From assembly GCF_016859285.1 (NCBI RefSeq), contig NC_053415.1, forward strand, positions 16,441,501 to 16,505,500: 64,000 nt of DNA, read 5' to 3'. Made by a program: the position numbers and the translations under genes. Positions 12,229-30,720 of the stretch are shown piece after piece. The notes beneath the pieces are model-generated. The model had not been told where the DNA came from. It was given only the letters and a program-made list of their open reading frames with translations, and made no database searches. The DNA comes from Xiphias gladius. Taxonomy: Eukaryota; Chordata; Actinopteri; Istiophoriformes; Xiphiidae. Position 1 is the first letter of the stretch. The number at the start of each line of letters is the position of its first letter.

Positions 12229-12425
12229 AGGATTCAGCCGCGTGATTTCTCAGGGAGTTGGGTCATGGACTCAGTCATTTCCTCTCCGTTTCTTTTTCGT
12301 CTTTCTCCCCCTGACACCGTAGCTCACTTCTCTCTCTCCCTTTCTTTCTTTCTGTCTGTCCTCTCTCCCCCCCCCAACCCCCCCACCCACCCACCCACCC
12401 GGTCTTTCTCTCCCGCCAGTCCGTG

Positions 12426-15184
12426 ATGGCATCCCCCCGTCTGGAGACTTTCTGCTGCCCGAACCGAGACGCGGCTACAGAGTTTGTGGTCACCTTCCAG
12501 CCCGTCTTGTTCGGGGCCCTGAGCCTGGGAAGCGCGGCTCTGAGCCTCCTGCTCGCTGTTCTACAGATTCTGCCAAAACGCAAGGGCTACAGGAGACTCG
12601 GACAGTATCCCCTGCCGAGGCCCGCGTCTTCCTCGCGGATCTTGTTCATCATCAGTATCTGTGACATACTGGGATGCGCAGGTAAAACACAAACAGCCGC
12701 TGCGGGCCTTTCTTCTTATCTTAGCTGAGGAGAAAGAGTTGTTTTTCCACTGGGTCTGGGTCTAATTACGCACGCAAATATTTTGTTTTAACCCTTTTGT
12801 GTCTCTGCATTTGCCCGAGTCTGGTCTGCTTTATTCAGACGGAAAGACGATATTAGACATAACGTGTGTGCAAATATGAATAATGGAATTTACCTGCAAA
12901 AAAAAGGCGATTCAGACAAGCTTGTACAAAATAGATATAAGTCAAATATTTAGTGGTGAAGCCGATTACTTCTTATCACAGCACAAAAGAATGAGTCACT
13001 TTTCGTCGTGCCAGTTACGACACGACTCATACCAACTGCACATCTGCTTCCCCCTCGGCCTGCGCCGACAGCTGTGTCACGTTTGGGCTGTCGGTGAGAG
13101 GGGAAGGCGGCGAGACCCGCGCACCGCCAGGCGGGAGCAGCTTGAAGCACACCCGGGGACCCGACTGACAGGGGGGTTGCACGGCATGCGGATTGCAGTC
13201 TGCATCGCATAAAGCTTCCGGGAGAGCTCCTGCGTTTTTGGTTGGGTTTTGGTTTTTTTTGGGTTTTTTTGCCATGCCCCTCTGCAGCGAAGAGTTTCGT
13301 GCAGGGAATGGAAAACACCCTCATAAAACGCACCTGGGGTCAGTTCATATTTCCATGATGTCAAGCTGCTGTTAAAAGGACTCCGTGAATTAATGCGTTT
13401 AAAAATAGAGACTAAAAAAACAAAAAACAAAAAAAAAAACACAAGCCCTGATGTGTTTTAAATGGTAATCAGACCCAGACCAATTTCCCATCTCCCGCCA
13501 AGGTGCTTTCCATGGTGGAAATAAATACGGTGCTCGTATTTATTCCTCTCCTCTTCCAGCTGCGTGTTTTGCCGCCACCGCGGGATCTGTCCGGTCTGCT
13601 CAGCGGTTACACTTTAGAGAACATGTGTTTTGTTTTTGTTTTGTTTTTTTCCCCCCTCCCAGGCATCGTCGTAAGGTCATCGGTCTGGCTGGGCCTGCCG
13701 ACCACCATCGACCAGATCTCAGAGGCCAACAACACCGATGTCTGGCCCGAGGTCTTCTGCGTGAGCAGCGCGGTACGTATGACGTCCCTTCCTCGCGTCA
13801 CTCGGCAGTGTAGAGGCCTGGCCGCGCGCGGGACAGGTCACAGGCGGCAGGTTGCCGGTTACACTTTCGATGTTGTGGGTCACACATCGCGCATGGTCCT
13901 GGAGGGGCCCCGATCCCGCCAATGAACGGGGTAACCTGAAAGAAATGTCTGTCACTACGCATCTTGACACTGTGAAGGCACCGTTAACAGGACAAACCTC
14001 AAAAAACCAGGCGCAATTACTCATACGATGCTCAGAGTCACTATTATTATGAGGTGAAGAGTAGGCTTATTGTGTCCAATTTATATTTCACAGATGTGGA
14101 TCCAGCTGTTTTTCAGCGCCTCTTTTTGGTGGACCTTTTGCTATGCCGTCGACGTCTTCCTGGTGGTGAAAACGTCTGCGGGAATCAGGTGCTACTGCTT
14201 CTTCTTCTTCTTCTTTATTTTTTTTATTTACCACCATTCATTGTCACCCGAAAGCACAGAGCTTTATACCGAGCTGCCACTGACATCAAGCAAATCACCT
14301 CCCTCTCACTGTGCTTCACTGTCTCCTACAGATGCAGATGTTTCTTTGTTTGTTTGTTTGTTTTTTAAGTTTCGTGTTTTTTAAATAGGCCGACAATATG
14401 TTTCTCCCCCCTCAGCCAGTGCAGTACATTTGCTTTCTGCTGTGGAGGGGGGAAAAAAAAACCCCAAATCCTCAAGACACAGAGCCGCGGCGTGTGTTGC
14501 GAGCTCGGTCTCATGACTCCTTTCTCTCCCCACCAGCACCATCATCCTCTACCACATGATCACATGGGGTCTGGCCGCGCTGCTGTGTGCCGAGGGGGTG
14601 GCCATGCTCTACTATCCATCCATCTCCGAGTAAGACCCGCCGCTCTCCCCTCTGCCTCACACCGACACCCACGCCCCTCGCCGTTGCACCTGTCCCGCTG
14701 ACACGGCTGCGTCGCCGGCTCTCCTCCCGCGGAGGCCGTCGGGAGAGGCGTTGGGCGACTTGTCGGGATGGGGCTTGTTGAAAAGCAGAGACGGAACGTT
14801 TAGTCAGTGTTTCACTCTGTGGCGTTTGTGTGTGCAGTTGCGAGCAGGGCCTCCAGCACGCCGTCCCCCACTATGTCACCACCTACGCGCCGATGCTGCT
14901 CGTCCTCGTGGCCAACCCCGTCTTCTTCAGCCGAACCGTGTCTGCAGGTCAGCCCCTCGCCCTCACGTCCCTCTGGCAAGCACTTTGGCACGCGCGCACG
15001 CACGCGCGCACGCGGGCGGGAGGAAATGACCGTGCTTTTGTTCTTTCTCTTTCCCCACTTTAGTGACGTCTTTACTAAAAGGACGACAAGGAATCTACAC
15101 GGAGAACGAGAGACGGCTGGCCAACGAGATCAAAATACGCTTCTTTAAAATAATGCTGGTGTTCTCTATTTGGTATGTTCCAAG

Positions 15185-15218
<34 letters not shown>

Positions 15219-17903
15219 TGGGGGGGGGGTTACAATTCATCGATCACAGCTGTGCAGCTGGAAAATGATTAGCTGTGACGGAAAGTGTGTAATTTGCGGT
15301 AAATGGGCTAAAACATGCAGAACCATTGGTCTCGTGCTTTAACAATGCCCCCCCCCCCCGTAGTTCTCTGTGTATGTAAACCTGTGTGTAAATCTGTTTG
15401 TTAGAGATTATTTATGGGGAAGCTATTACGTTGCGGTGTAACCAGCGCAAATGTAACTCTCACAAGACAAACTCATGAAAACTCGTGCTAGTCCTCAGCA
15501 GAGGTCAAACTAATGATGAACCCTTGTTTTTTTTCCCTCATAATTAGAGCTGGATATTAGCTTCAGATTCATATTGTGAAGAGAATAGTGTAATTTAAAG
15601 CTGATTTTTTTTTTTCTTTCAGTTAAAATAAGTGAAATTTTAAAGACCTATTCAGAGAGACTTGGTAAAAACTAAGGAGACACTCTGCTCTGATGTTTAA
15701 GCTGGGTTCCCAACATCATCAATGAGAGCCTCCTCTTCTACCTGGAGATGCAGCCGGACATCAACGACAGCGGTTTCAGGAATGTCAGAAACGCAGCCCT
15801 CATCACATGGTTCATCATGGTGGGTTAAAAAAAAAAAAAGACCGTCAGCATGCAGAATAAAGAACAGCTTGAATTGCCCTGCATTTTTGGTTTTCTTTTT
15901 ACTCTTCCAGGGTATCCTGAACCCCATGCAGGCTTTCCTTAACACCCTGGCCTTCCACGGCTGGACAGGCTTCGACGTTGACCTCAGCCTGAAGCGGAGG
16001 AGGGAGCTGGCCTGGGACTCGGTTTCTACTTCAGCGCCTAACGCAGCTGGCCACAACCCCATGGTGGGGACAACTCTGCTCTACCAGAGTCATGTCCAAG
16101 AAGCCAAGAAGAACCTGATGGGCAATGGACAGAACCAGTCCGACGCCATCAGTGTCCTCTCAGAAGGTAATTGGGCTTTCGATGGCAGTAGCAGCTCACC
16201 CGTATATCAGGGCTGGTGAAGCTGACACACACAACTCACCGGCGCCTTTTGTGGTGCGTGGTGTCCCCTGATGCTATGGCTGGACTGCCTCTCTTTAATA
16301 TGAAGTGTCTTTTGGATGAGCCAACTATGGCACAATGTCATTCCACTGAAGAATCTGCTCCCACTGCCCTGATGACAAGTGTATTTTTTAGCTTATTGTT
16401 GTGATTTAAATTAGTTTCAATGGTACCGATTTTTGAATCCACCGGGTAGGACAAAGTTAAAGCTCTCGGCGATGAATTTTTTTTATCATAACATACTTTC
16501 TTTTAACCAGAGCTGTTGCTGACTCCTGCTCGATGCAATTGTGAAGCATGTCCTATTAACACCCTGTAGAATTGTTTGCTTTGATCTATGCTGTTCTGAA
16601 TAGTACAGTGGCATGAAATTGCACTGCAAAGGAAGTTACACATTTTTTTGTTAATAATGAACTGAAGACATGAGTGTTGCTACCATGCTGAACGTGTTTT
16701 GTTAATCCTCCGTGGCGCCATGAGCGCAACCTCTGGCCTTCGGTTAAGTTTGTTGCTACTGTATCACGTTATCACATAGAGCTTTAAGTGTTGTCATTGA
16801 TTTGCACAAGATGATATGCAGAGAGCAATGACTAAGCTGTTAATATATAATGAACCAGATAAAATACACTCATTTGCCAATTTATTGGGTTCACTTAGCT
16901 ACAGCTAATGCAGTCTAATACAACAAAATTTTGTTTGTTGAGCTGTTGAATTGGATTTCAACCTTCAAGTTAGGGTTTTATTGCAGATCTGTTGGTTTAG
17001 CCTGAATTCGTTTTAGTCAGATGCATCTCATAAAGTTGTATTTATTCGCTCATTCTAGCACCACCGACTGATGACATGGTCCTTTTTTCACTTCAGACAT
17101 TTTGACATGCCACGGGAGGAACAGCACAGGCATAAATAATTAAATGAGTGATGGCCGAGTTCTATTTAGCTGTTTCAGCTTCAGGGCCCTGGTATTTTTT
17201 AATGCTGGGTCACTGTCACCCTGCAATGGCTTAATGTGACATTTGAATAGAACCGAGAAACCTGTGCTTTTCCTGCTATGCCAGGTCAAAATGGGCTGCT
17301 GTAAAAAAGGCCCATTAAGATTTTATTAAATGTATTTTGGGATGATTTTTTTGTAAAGCATTTTACGCACTTTCTACCTTTTTGTAGTTGTGTTTGTGCA
17401 CCATGCAGATCATGTACAAAGGCTGTACAGTGTTTTGTGTCACCATTCATTGTCTTGGAAATGACAAGTTCTTAGAAATAAAGTTAATCTTTTAAAGGAT
17501 TTATGTTTTTCACTCCTTTTATATAGCTCTCAATCTGTTTTTACATCAAGCACATGTCTAGATCAAAACATTATAGCTCAATTATAAACACGGTACAATA
17601 AAAACTTCATTAAAGACTGCATTTGCAGGTTGTATATTATTTAATATCCCAAAATACATTTGTGGATATATCCATATGTATAAACACAATTGTGATGGAG
17701 GTCTATCAATACCTCAATGAATAGACAGTTTGATAAGCTGTTTGTCAAGGTGTCATGTGAAGTAACACCCAGTAATCTACCCCTATTCTGTCTTGCTAGG
17801 TTCAGAGTCTAGTACAGTTGAAATCCACATTTCCAGCGAGCTACGAGACTATGAGGATGTAGACGCTGATGGAGAATCCTTGGAGAACTCTGAGAGGCAG
17901 TAG
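12426..17903 (+). CDS. gpr143: G-protein coupled receptor 143 (ocular albinism type 1 protein), nine coding exons, 416 aa
   Basis: Seven-transmembrane receptor of melanosomes and endolysosomes in pigment cells; it controls melanosome size and number and responds to L-DOPA. Exons: 12426-12681, 13663-13772, 14094-14188, 14537-14629, 14838-14947, 15064-15172, 15702-15819, 15911-16166, 17800-17903; all borders are GT-AG, phases agree, and 1251 nt encode 416 aa (human 404, also nine exons). The N-terminus [18 protein letters not shown] is nearly identical to human; other close matches are [36 protein letters not shown] and [10 protein letters not shown] sequon (Asn108-Asn-Thr) lies where human is glycosylated. 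The cytoplasmic dileucine of loop 3 (Leu225-Leu226) is kept. The C-tail Trp-Glu sorting motif appears as Trp332-Asp333. Read-through into intron 8 could give a second C-terminus. Confidence 0.97.
15189..15216. repeat. (GT)n microsatellite in gpr143 intron 6
   Basis: About 14 GT units directly after the exon 6 donor, followed by a G run (15221-15229). Confidence 0.9.
17477..17482 (+). terminator. Candidate internal polyadenylation signal in gpr143 intron 8
   Basis: AATAAA about 320 bases before exon 9, followed within 30 bases by a T/GT-rich stretch (TTTATGTTTTTC). If intron 8 is retained, the frame ends at TGA 16217-16219 and this site could end the transcript. Confidence 0.35.
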
Positions 17904-18473
17904 CTGGGGTCAACAGCAAACGGCCTCCCTCTACATTTGCGGTGTGACATTGCTCTAAAGTTGCTTTTGTTTAAGATTGTCTCTTCTTAGTCCTATTGTC
18001 CTCTTGAGAACTTTCCCAGATATTAACTGGTCACGAGATTTCATTAGCTGGTATGACAGAATTAGTCTCATTCTTGAGTCCAAGCCTTTTATTTTTCTCT
18101 AAGCTATTTAAATCTGTCTGCAGTACAGTGTAGTGTTACTTTGCAGACCCATCAACGTGTACAGCAGCTGAACAGTCCCAAAGCCGCTGCACAGTCTCAT
18201 GTAGCAGTCAGTCAGCAGGACAAACATGACATTTTCTCATTAATAACACACAGGCTGGGCTTTAAAGTTGCCTTAAGTGCTTGAGGAAATATTTCCCCAG
18301 GAAAATTCTCTGGATTGGATGCATACTGTGATATGCACTCTTGCCATTCAACTCCTAAGGCACAAAAGAATGTAATAAGTTAACTAGTGTCTTTTTTTTT
18401 TTTTTAAACAAAGTAACTGTATTTCCAACAGTCCATCTTGTATTTTTGCACGCATTTTTGCATTTTATACTAT

Positions 18474-18479
18474 ATTAAA
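18474..18479 (+). terminator. Candidate polyadenylation signal of full-length gpr143
   Basis: ATTAAA about 570 bases past the gpr143 stop codon, followed by a TTTGTCTGTG stretch. It lies just before the likely 3' end of the convergent tbl1x gene. Confidence 0.35.
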
Positions 18480-18655
18480 TATCCAAAATATTTCTTAAGA
18501 CTTTGTCTGTGACACTTTCTTAATATCTTTTGAGTGGTTGCAGAGGACTGCATCGTAACATTTTTTTTTCAATTTCTAACTAAAAACCCCTGAGCTAAGA
18601 CAAATACTCAATTCAAGACACAGGCTCTGTGGTTTCTGATATCAAAATAGAGTGA

Positions 18656-20742
18656 TTTATTTGAGACACTGAATGACTTCAAAAGTTTGTCTTGGAAACA
18701 GGTGACCGCACCCTGGACCAGGGTGTGAGAGAGACAGTAGCTGTCACAGCACTTACTCCATACTGGGCTCCTTAGCATGCCAAGAATGGCCACCGACCCA
18801 CAGCCCAATTCTCAGTCTGACACAGACAATAATGGCTCTCAGCAAATGAAAAACAATGAACCACCCATTAACTTCCAATAGTGACTTTTAAAAAATGGAG
18901 AGAAAAAAAAAAAAGACAGAAATAAATTGGCCCTTTTCTTTCAGCAAAATCGGAAAATTTGCTGAACCCGCCATTACAAAAAGTGCACTTCACGTTTCTC
19001 TAGCTGAAGCTGACTGAAAGGGAAAGGGACCAGAATAAAAAGGCAAATCAAAGTGATGCCAAGTTAGTTTGTAGATTCTCTCTTTTACATTAGATCCCAG
19101 TATGCAGAGGGAGGCAGACCTACTGCACACCACTGAAGTTTAGCCCCCGCAACACGGGCATTTAAAATCTGACCTAATCTGATCAGTGGGCAGCATTCGG
19201 TGCAACTGGACAAGTCCAATCATAGCTGCTCATCTTCTTTTCTTGCTTTTTCTTTTTTTAAATCAACAGCGAGACTTTTGCTTGACCTCCAACTTCTGCT
19301 CAAAATGGGCTCTGAATTTTCAGTAGATCAATCAGAGGAAAGTGCCAAAGAGAAACCATGGTAATGCTAATCACAAGCTGTAGTAGGTCTCACAGGTAGG
19401 GTTTTGTTGTTCATTCTCTGATGTACTGTTCCACATATAACACCATCTTAAAGCAGCAAACCAAACAGGAAACTGTGATGATTGTTCACTCCCACATTGT
19501 TGACTACATAATTCCCTGAATGCTGATAATGAGATGCACCTTTCCTCCTTGGCTTTCAATGATCAATAGAACAGAGCAAAAGTTACTCAACACACCTGTC
19601 TCGATGCCATTTGTGACTCACTTGGGGGGGTGGGGCAAAAAAACAAAACTTGATGCACTGGATATGATTGGTCGAGTTGAGAAAGACTGTATTAAAAGAG
19701 GTTGTTGAGACATGCACTTCATTTAAAAAGAGGTCTTGTCGTGCATTATCAGCAAAGATGTGACAGCTCTAGCCATTAATGAGCCCCTACAGGATGGCAA
19801 TAAAGAGTACTGTATATAAACATATATACACAGTATATAAGTCTGTGTATTAATCTAATTTACATATCTTTACATTCTTTAAATTTACATCCAAAAAGGG
19901 AGAAAATTCTCTTTGTAAACCACACTTTTCACATCTTGTCCACAAAATGACATTTTCTAATCTCGAGTGAATTGAGCAGGTCATTTTAGGAGATTGAGAA
20001 TATTTCTTGGCAGGTTTTCCTTTTGTTGACCTGATGTTAAACGTGAACTAAGAACTACCTTGTAGCGGCACATTCAGTTTTGACTTTCAAAAATCCATCT
20101 GTGGAAAATAGACAAAAAAAGCAAGAAGTACTCTTGAAACAAACTATTCTCCACTGAGGAGAAGTTAAGCACCCTGTCAACAGACAATACCAGTGCTTCA
20201 GTATTGATGTTACTTTTCTCATGTCACCAGTTAGTTCATTTGGACATGAAGTAACATTTGCACAAAGGAATTCTAAAACCACAACCTCTCTTTCATAATT
20301 TGTTGCCTTTCACAGCCAAACTTGTGTCTCATTAACACTTTTCTCTTCTGTAAAACTCATCTTTGTGTTTCCAACCCTTATAACCCGATAACAGCTGGAC
20401 CAGGGGCCCGGAGGGATCACAGCACTTCCTCATTAGAACCCTTTTAAAACACGGATGCTCCCAGGGAGTTGGATTCAGTCCAGTCTTGGGGATCTCTTAA
20501 CTCATATCCATTGTCTAAAACAGGCGTGTCGTAAAACACACATCAACAGACTGTAAGGTGCACTGAATTCAGTTGGTGTTGGCTCCTCAGAAGCTGCTGC
20601 AGTCATCTGGTTTTGCTCCTGTGAGGGTTTTGTTTCAGTCCACCTTAACAGCTCTTCTTGAGCAATGAGAGTGTGTTTGTTGATGTCAGAAGAAGACAAT
20701 TTGCTGCACGTTCCAGGATACATCATCAAAGTCTCAAGTCAG
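18656..20742 (-). other. Probable 3' UTR of tbl1x
   Basis: After the tbl1x stop codon (20743-20745, minus strand) no further exon is recognisable. The first good AATAAA on the minus strand is at 18656-18661, which would give a 3' UTR of about 2.1 kb and leave fewer than 200 bases between the ends of tbl1x and gpr143. The extent is inferred from the signal alone. Confidence 0.45.
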
Positions 20743-27032
<6,290 letters not shown>

Positions 27033-27230
27033 CTGAAAATATAATCAAAAATGGAAGTTAAGATTAACATTTAGGTCTGCAGTCTTGCATATGACACATT
27101 CTTAAGCCATTCTAGCAAATGATATGTCTATCACATTCCTATAAAAATAGTTACAAATTCTGCACACTGCACAAATCCGTCTTGGTCCTTCTTGAGTGAC
27201 ACAGTCATGCTAAGTTACTGTATTTTTGAT

Positions 27231-27340
<110 letters not shown>

Positions 27341-29019
27341 CCCTGACTTCTAGCCTCTCTTAGTATATGCTCACTTTCGTCTTGCCCATTCCTTCAAGAT
27401 TCCTTGCTTTGACAATGTCAATAACTGGGTCATTTAACCTGTGAATCCATGAATAGTATTGAATTTCAGTATTTCCAGCCACTCTTCTCTTGCTTAATGG
27501 GAGTGTCTATATCCATTTGGCTTCCACTGAGAACTGGATGGTGCTTCCCATTAGTGACCCAGCCAACCATCTAGATGGAGAGAGCCCTGATGAAGCAGTA
27601 AGGATATTAAATGCCAGTCGACTGCCCATCTAGTGAATTACAGAAGAGACCAAGGGGCTAATTATTCATAGCAGCCTTCCCCTCTGAGTTATTTTCAACA
27701 AATAGAGGCATTTAACAGAGCTTATGTTAACATTTAAATTGAGACTGGCTCAAAACTGAGGGGAGCTGAAGGAACAAAAATGCAATTACTTTTTAAATTC
27801 CATCAAGTTTTTGTCCTCGGGCTGATGAACAATGCAAGAATACTGTGGAGGTTACAATTTTCCAATGACACATGCGCGCGCACACTTTATCAGAGCAGGG
27901 TAAATGGAGCTGAAATGAAATTACTTAACCCTATCCCTAAACCCAGACACATGATGTAAACATACACAAATGCACAGTTAATACAAAAAGCAAGAGAATG
28001 GCCTGTAAGCAGTTTAAAGTAAGGAAAAATGCTTTGCAAAAGAAACAAACTGCAACCTGACAATGACTCATGACATAAAAGGTATATAACTATTTCCTGC
28101 TCCCCCACTGGGAGATAAAAGGGACAGACATTTGGCTGAGAATAAAAAGAGAAAAAAGGGGGATGGTGTCAGGTATGAAGACTGCATAGCTGTCCAACTT
28201 TCATTCCAAACACTGTCTAGGCCCACTCAAGTTTCCCTTTGGTATCATAGCAACAAGAGAGATCGAGCAAAATAGACAGAGAATAGTGTTGTCCCAATTA
28301 CCAGTGGGCATACAGCCAGAGGGGTTGAACATGTTACTCAACATGAATTATTCACTTTCACCTTGGTATATTCTTTCAGATAGTCAACCTTTATTGTACC
28401 ACAGCAGACATACTAAGGAATGGAATTAAAACAACCTCTGCAACTGGTGCAGTCACAATGTGATGTTTCATTTATATTTTCTAGCAGAAAAAGAGGTGCT
28501 ATAAAGTTACACCTGGAGTAAAAGCAATCCTGCAATTACTGCAAAAAATAGAAGCGAATCTCACAGAAATATTACTAAACACAAACAAATACTGGTTTTA
28601 TCTAACAATTCACATATTCTCATTATCACTTACATCAACAAACAAATCACACTCAAAAGGCTCTTAGCTCCCTTCTTCCAAAAACAAAAACTAAGCATGT
28701 CTATTTAGCCATTGTACCCGGCTTTGACCACTGTCACCATGTTTCTCTTTAGCTAATTATCTTAAATATGGGACTAGGAAGGGCTAGCCACATCAAAGCA
28801 AGGCAGCCACTGCACCCAAGGCAAATACAGCTACATACCACACAACTGGAAACGTAATTAACAGGCAGCCTAGAGGGGCCCAGGTCCCATCTGTGCAGGG
28901 CAGGAGCAGTAATCCCTCTATCAGATGGGCCCATGACCATCCATTATACAACTCCCTGGGTATCCGAACCTTCTTTGAACAAACAATGTGCCGTCTAGGA
29001 AACCAGACAACATGCTAAC

Positions 29020-29086
29020 CTCTGACATGGCTATGGTTTATCCACTGAAGTGATAAGTGGAGTCAACATCTGAAGATACGATTCCT
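29020..29086 (-). other. Possible small non-coding 5' exon of tbl1x
   Basis: On the minus strand a 67-base segment has a pyrimidine-rich acceptor (CTTTTTTCAG, right side) and a donor CAGAG|GTTAGC (left side). TBL1-family genes commonly have several untranslated leader exons. Splice-site pattern alone is weak evidence. Confidence 0.3.
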
Positions 29087-29434
29087 CTGAAAAAAGAAAA
29101 AGACATCACAAAGGGAAAAAAAAAAAAAAAAAAAAAACCCAGCAGGAACAGTTTACAGTTTACAAAAACATTTTAAAGGAACCGATTAACCACATAGAGG
29201 TATGAGATATATACAGTGGACATAACATTGACACTCATAAAACCACACATCCTTGATTGTGGTTATTATTGTTATGTTACACTGAGAAGCGTAGTCTACC
29301 CTCATTGATTTAGGGTGGACAACTCACTTTAATACAATTCAAAAGCAACACAAAACAGCTTCCATAATGACCACACACTTGAATGACACCCCTCTGAAAC
29401 AGTTTCAACAAAAACTGAACATCATATACCATAA

Positions 29435-29525
29435 TATGGATTGAGTTCGAATTAGTTCAAACTAATTACATGCCAGTTCGAATTAAACTCAACTAAGATT
29501 TTTTGAAACAGTGACAGCCCTAATG
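29435..29525. repeat. Probable transposon terminal fragment
   Basis: Read on the minus strand this begins AGGGCTGTCACTGTTTCAAA and continues with TTCGAA-containing, self-complementary AT-rich sequence, like the end of fish hAT-type elements. Only one terminus is visible, so it is a fragment or a wrong guess. Confidence 0.3.
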
Positions 29526-30369
29526 ACTTCCCCACACAACAAGTGATCCACGTGGCTTAAGTTGCTGTTGCAATATGAATCTTGCCAAACTGTGTAAAGG
29601 TAACAGAAATCCCACAGCCATTAACCGAATATTTGAGCCAGATGAGCCCCCAGCCACAACACCAAACTGAAAGCGTGTTTGTTCTGAACGCTGACGGAGT
29701 ATTAATACATCTGAGGAATAAAACTGGATTATGTGTTACATGCACCACAAGAACCAAATAAATTCAATCTTATCACTCTTTACTCCCACTGTGTGTTAAT
29801 TAAACAAGGCCAAGAAGCTTTTTAACATTACATATCTGTCCAAAGCCACAGCTGTAACAGTAAAATGTGTGTCAATTCACAATTAATTTAGAAAAAAAAA
29901 CTCACATATACCGCAGCACCTCTCATGTACCAACCCATTTTTTTATTTTTTTTTTTTTAATCCAGTTCTGGCCAAAATTCACACTGGATACAAATAAATC
30001 TGTTTTATTCCCTCTCTTTTACTCCTCTGAAGTTTTATGTTGAAAGATCCTACCAAATGCACAGGTTTCTCCTCGCATTGTTATAAATTGTCTCTCAACT
30101 TGCCTATTAGACAAACAACCTGTCAATCACACATTAATGGCAACATCCGGAAATTAGCTGTTTTTAGGTTAAACAAAACGCTGTCACTATAGACTCATTG
30201 TCCAAACGCAGAGATCTAGATGTCACCCTTTAAGTCCAAAACCATCAGTTACTGAAGCATTTCTGAGAGTTAATCAAACATTTCAATAAACATGCATTTA
30301 GCTATAATATCTCGACTTATGTTCCTGTTTCTCTAAATGTTTTTGTTTCCTGGTCTCTAAAGCCCCTTT

Positions 30370-30720
30370 TATACAACCTGTTAAAGGCGGGAATGTTGCG
30401 CCTTTATTCCACCTTGCTGTTCTGTATAAAAAAAAGGTACAAACACGGAATGCACACATTGTTATTCCAGCAATAAGATGACAGCGGAGGCAGTCACAGA
30501 GCCGGATTGATGTCTGTGTAAAAAAGAGGGAGCTGGCATGGCGGGACAGACGCCCCCCCGGGCTTTTTTTCCTGCTGTTGTGCTACACGTCACGCCTCTG
30601 ATCCCGGAACACCAGGATGCTATCCAAAAATCACACGGGGGGGGGGCATTGTGCTGGCTCTGTTTAGTTCAGCGTAAAGAAGCAAAGTCGGTATAATGAG
30701 GAGTCATCTTAACGGCAACA
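30370..30720. repeat. Possible interspersed fish repeat
   Basis: The segment CTGTTAAAGGCGGGAATGTT and the following TTGCTGTTCTGTATAAAA resemble a short element scattered through fish genomes. It is more GC-rich than its surroundings and includes C and G runs. No clear terminal repeats were found. Confidence 0.3.

Larger units (their letters stand above)
7644..12425. other. Intergenic region between asb9 and gpr143
   Basis: This is the 5'-to-5' space between two divergently transcribed genes. It contains the asb9 promoter and 5' UTR just right of 7643 (exact start not visible), the dead Tc1-like copy at 8129-9438, and about 3 kb up to gpr143 in which no known exon was found. Open frames overlap on both strands at 11042-11440, but none resembles a known family and no splice pattern supports them. 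A pyrimidine-rich stretch at 12280-12420 precedes the gpr143 start. Confidence 0.55.

Noticed and set aside
12275-12583. 102-codon minus-strand open frame
   Set aside because: Shadow of the gpr143 first exon and its pyrimidine-rich leader.
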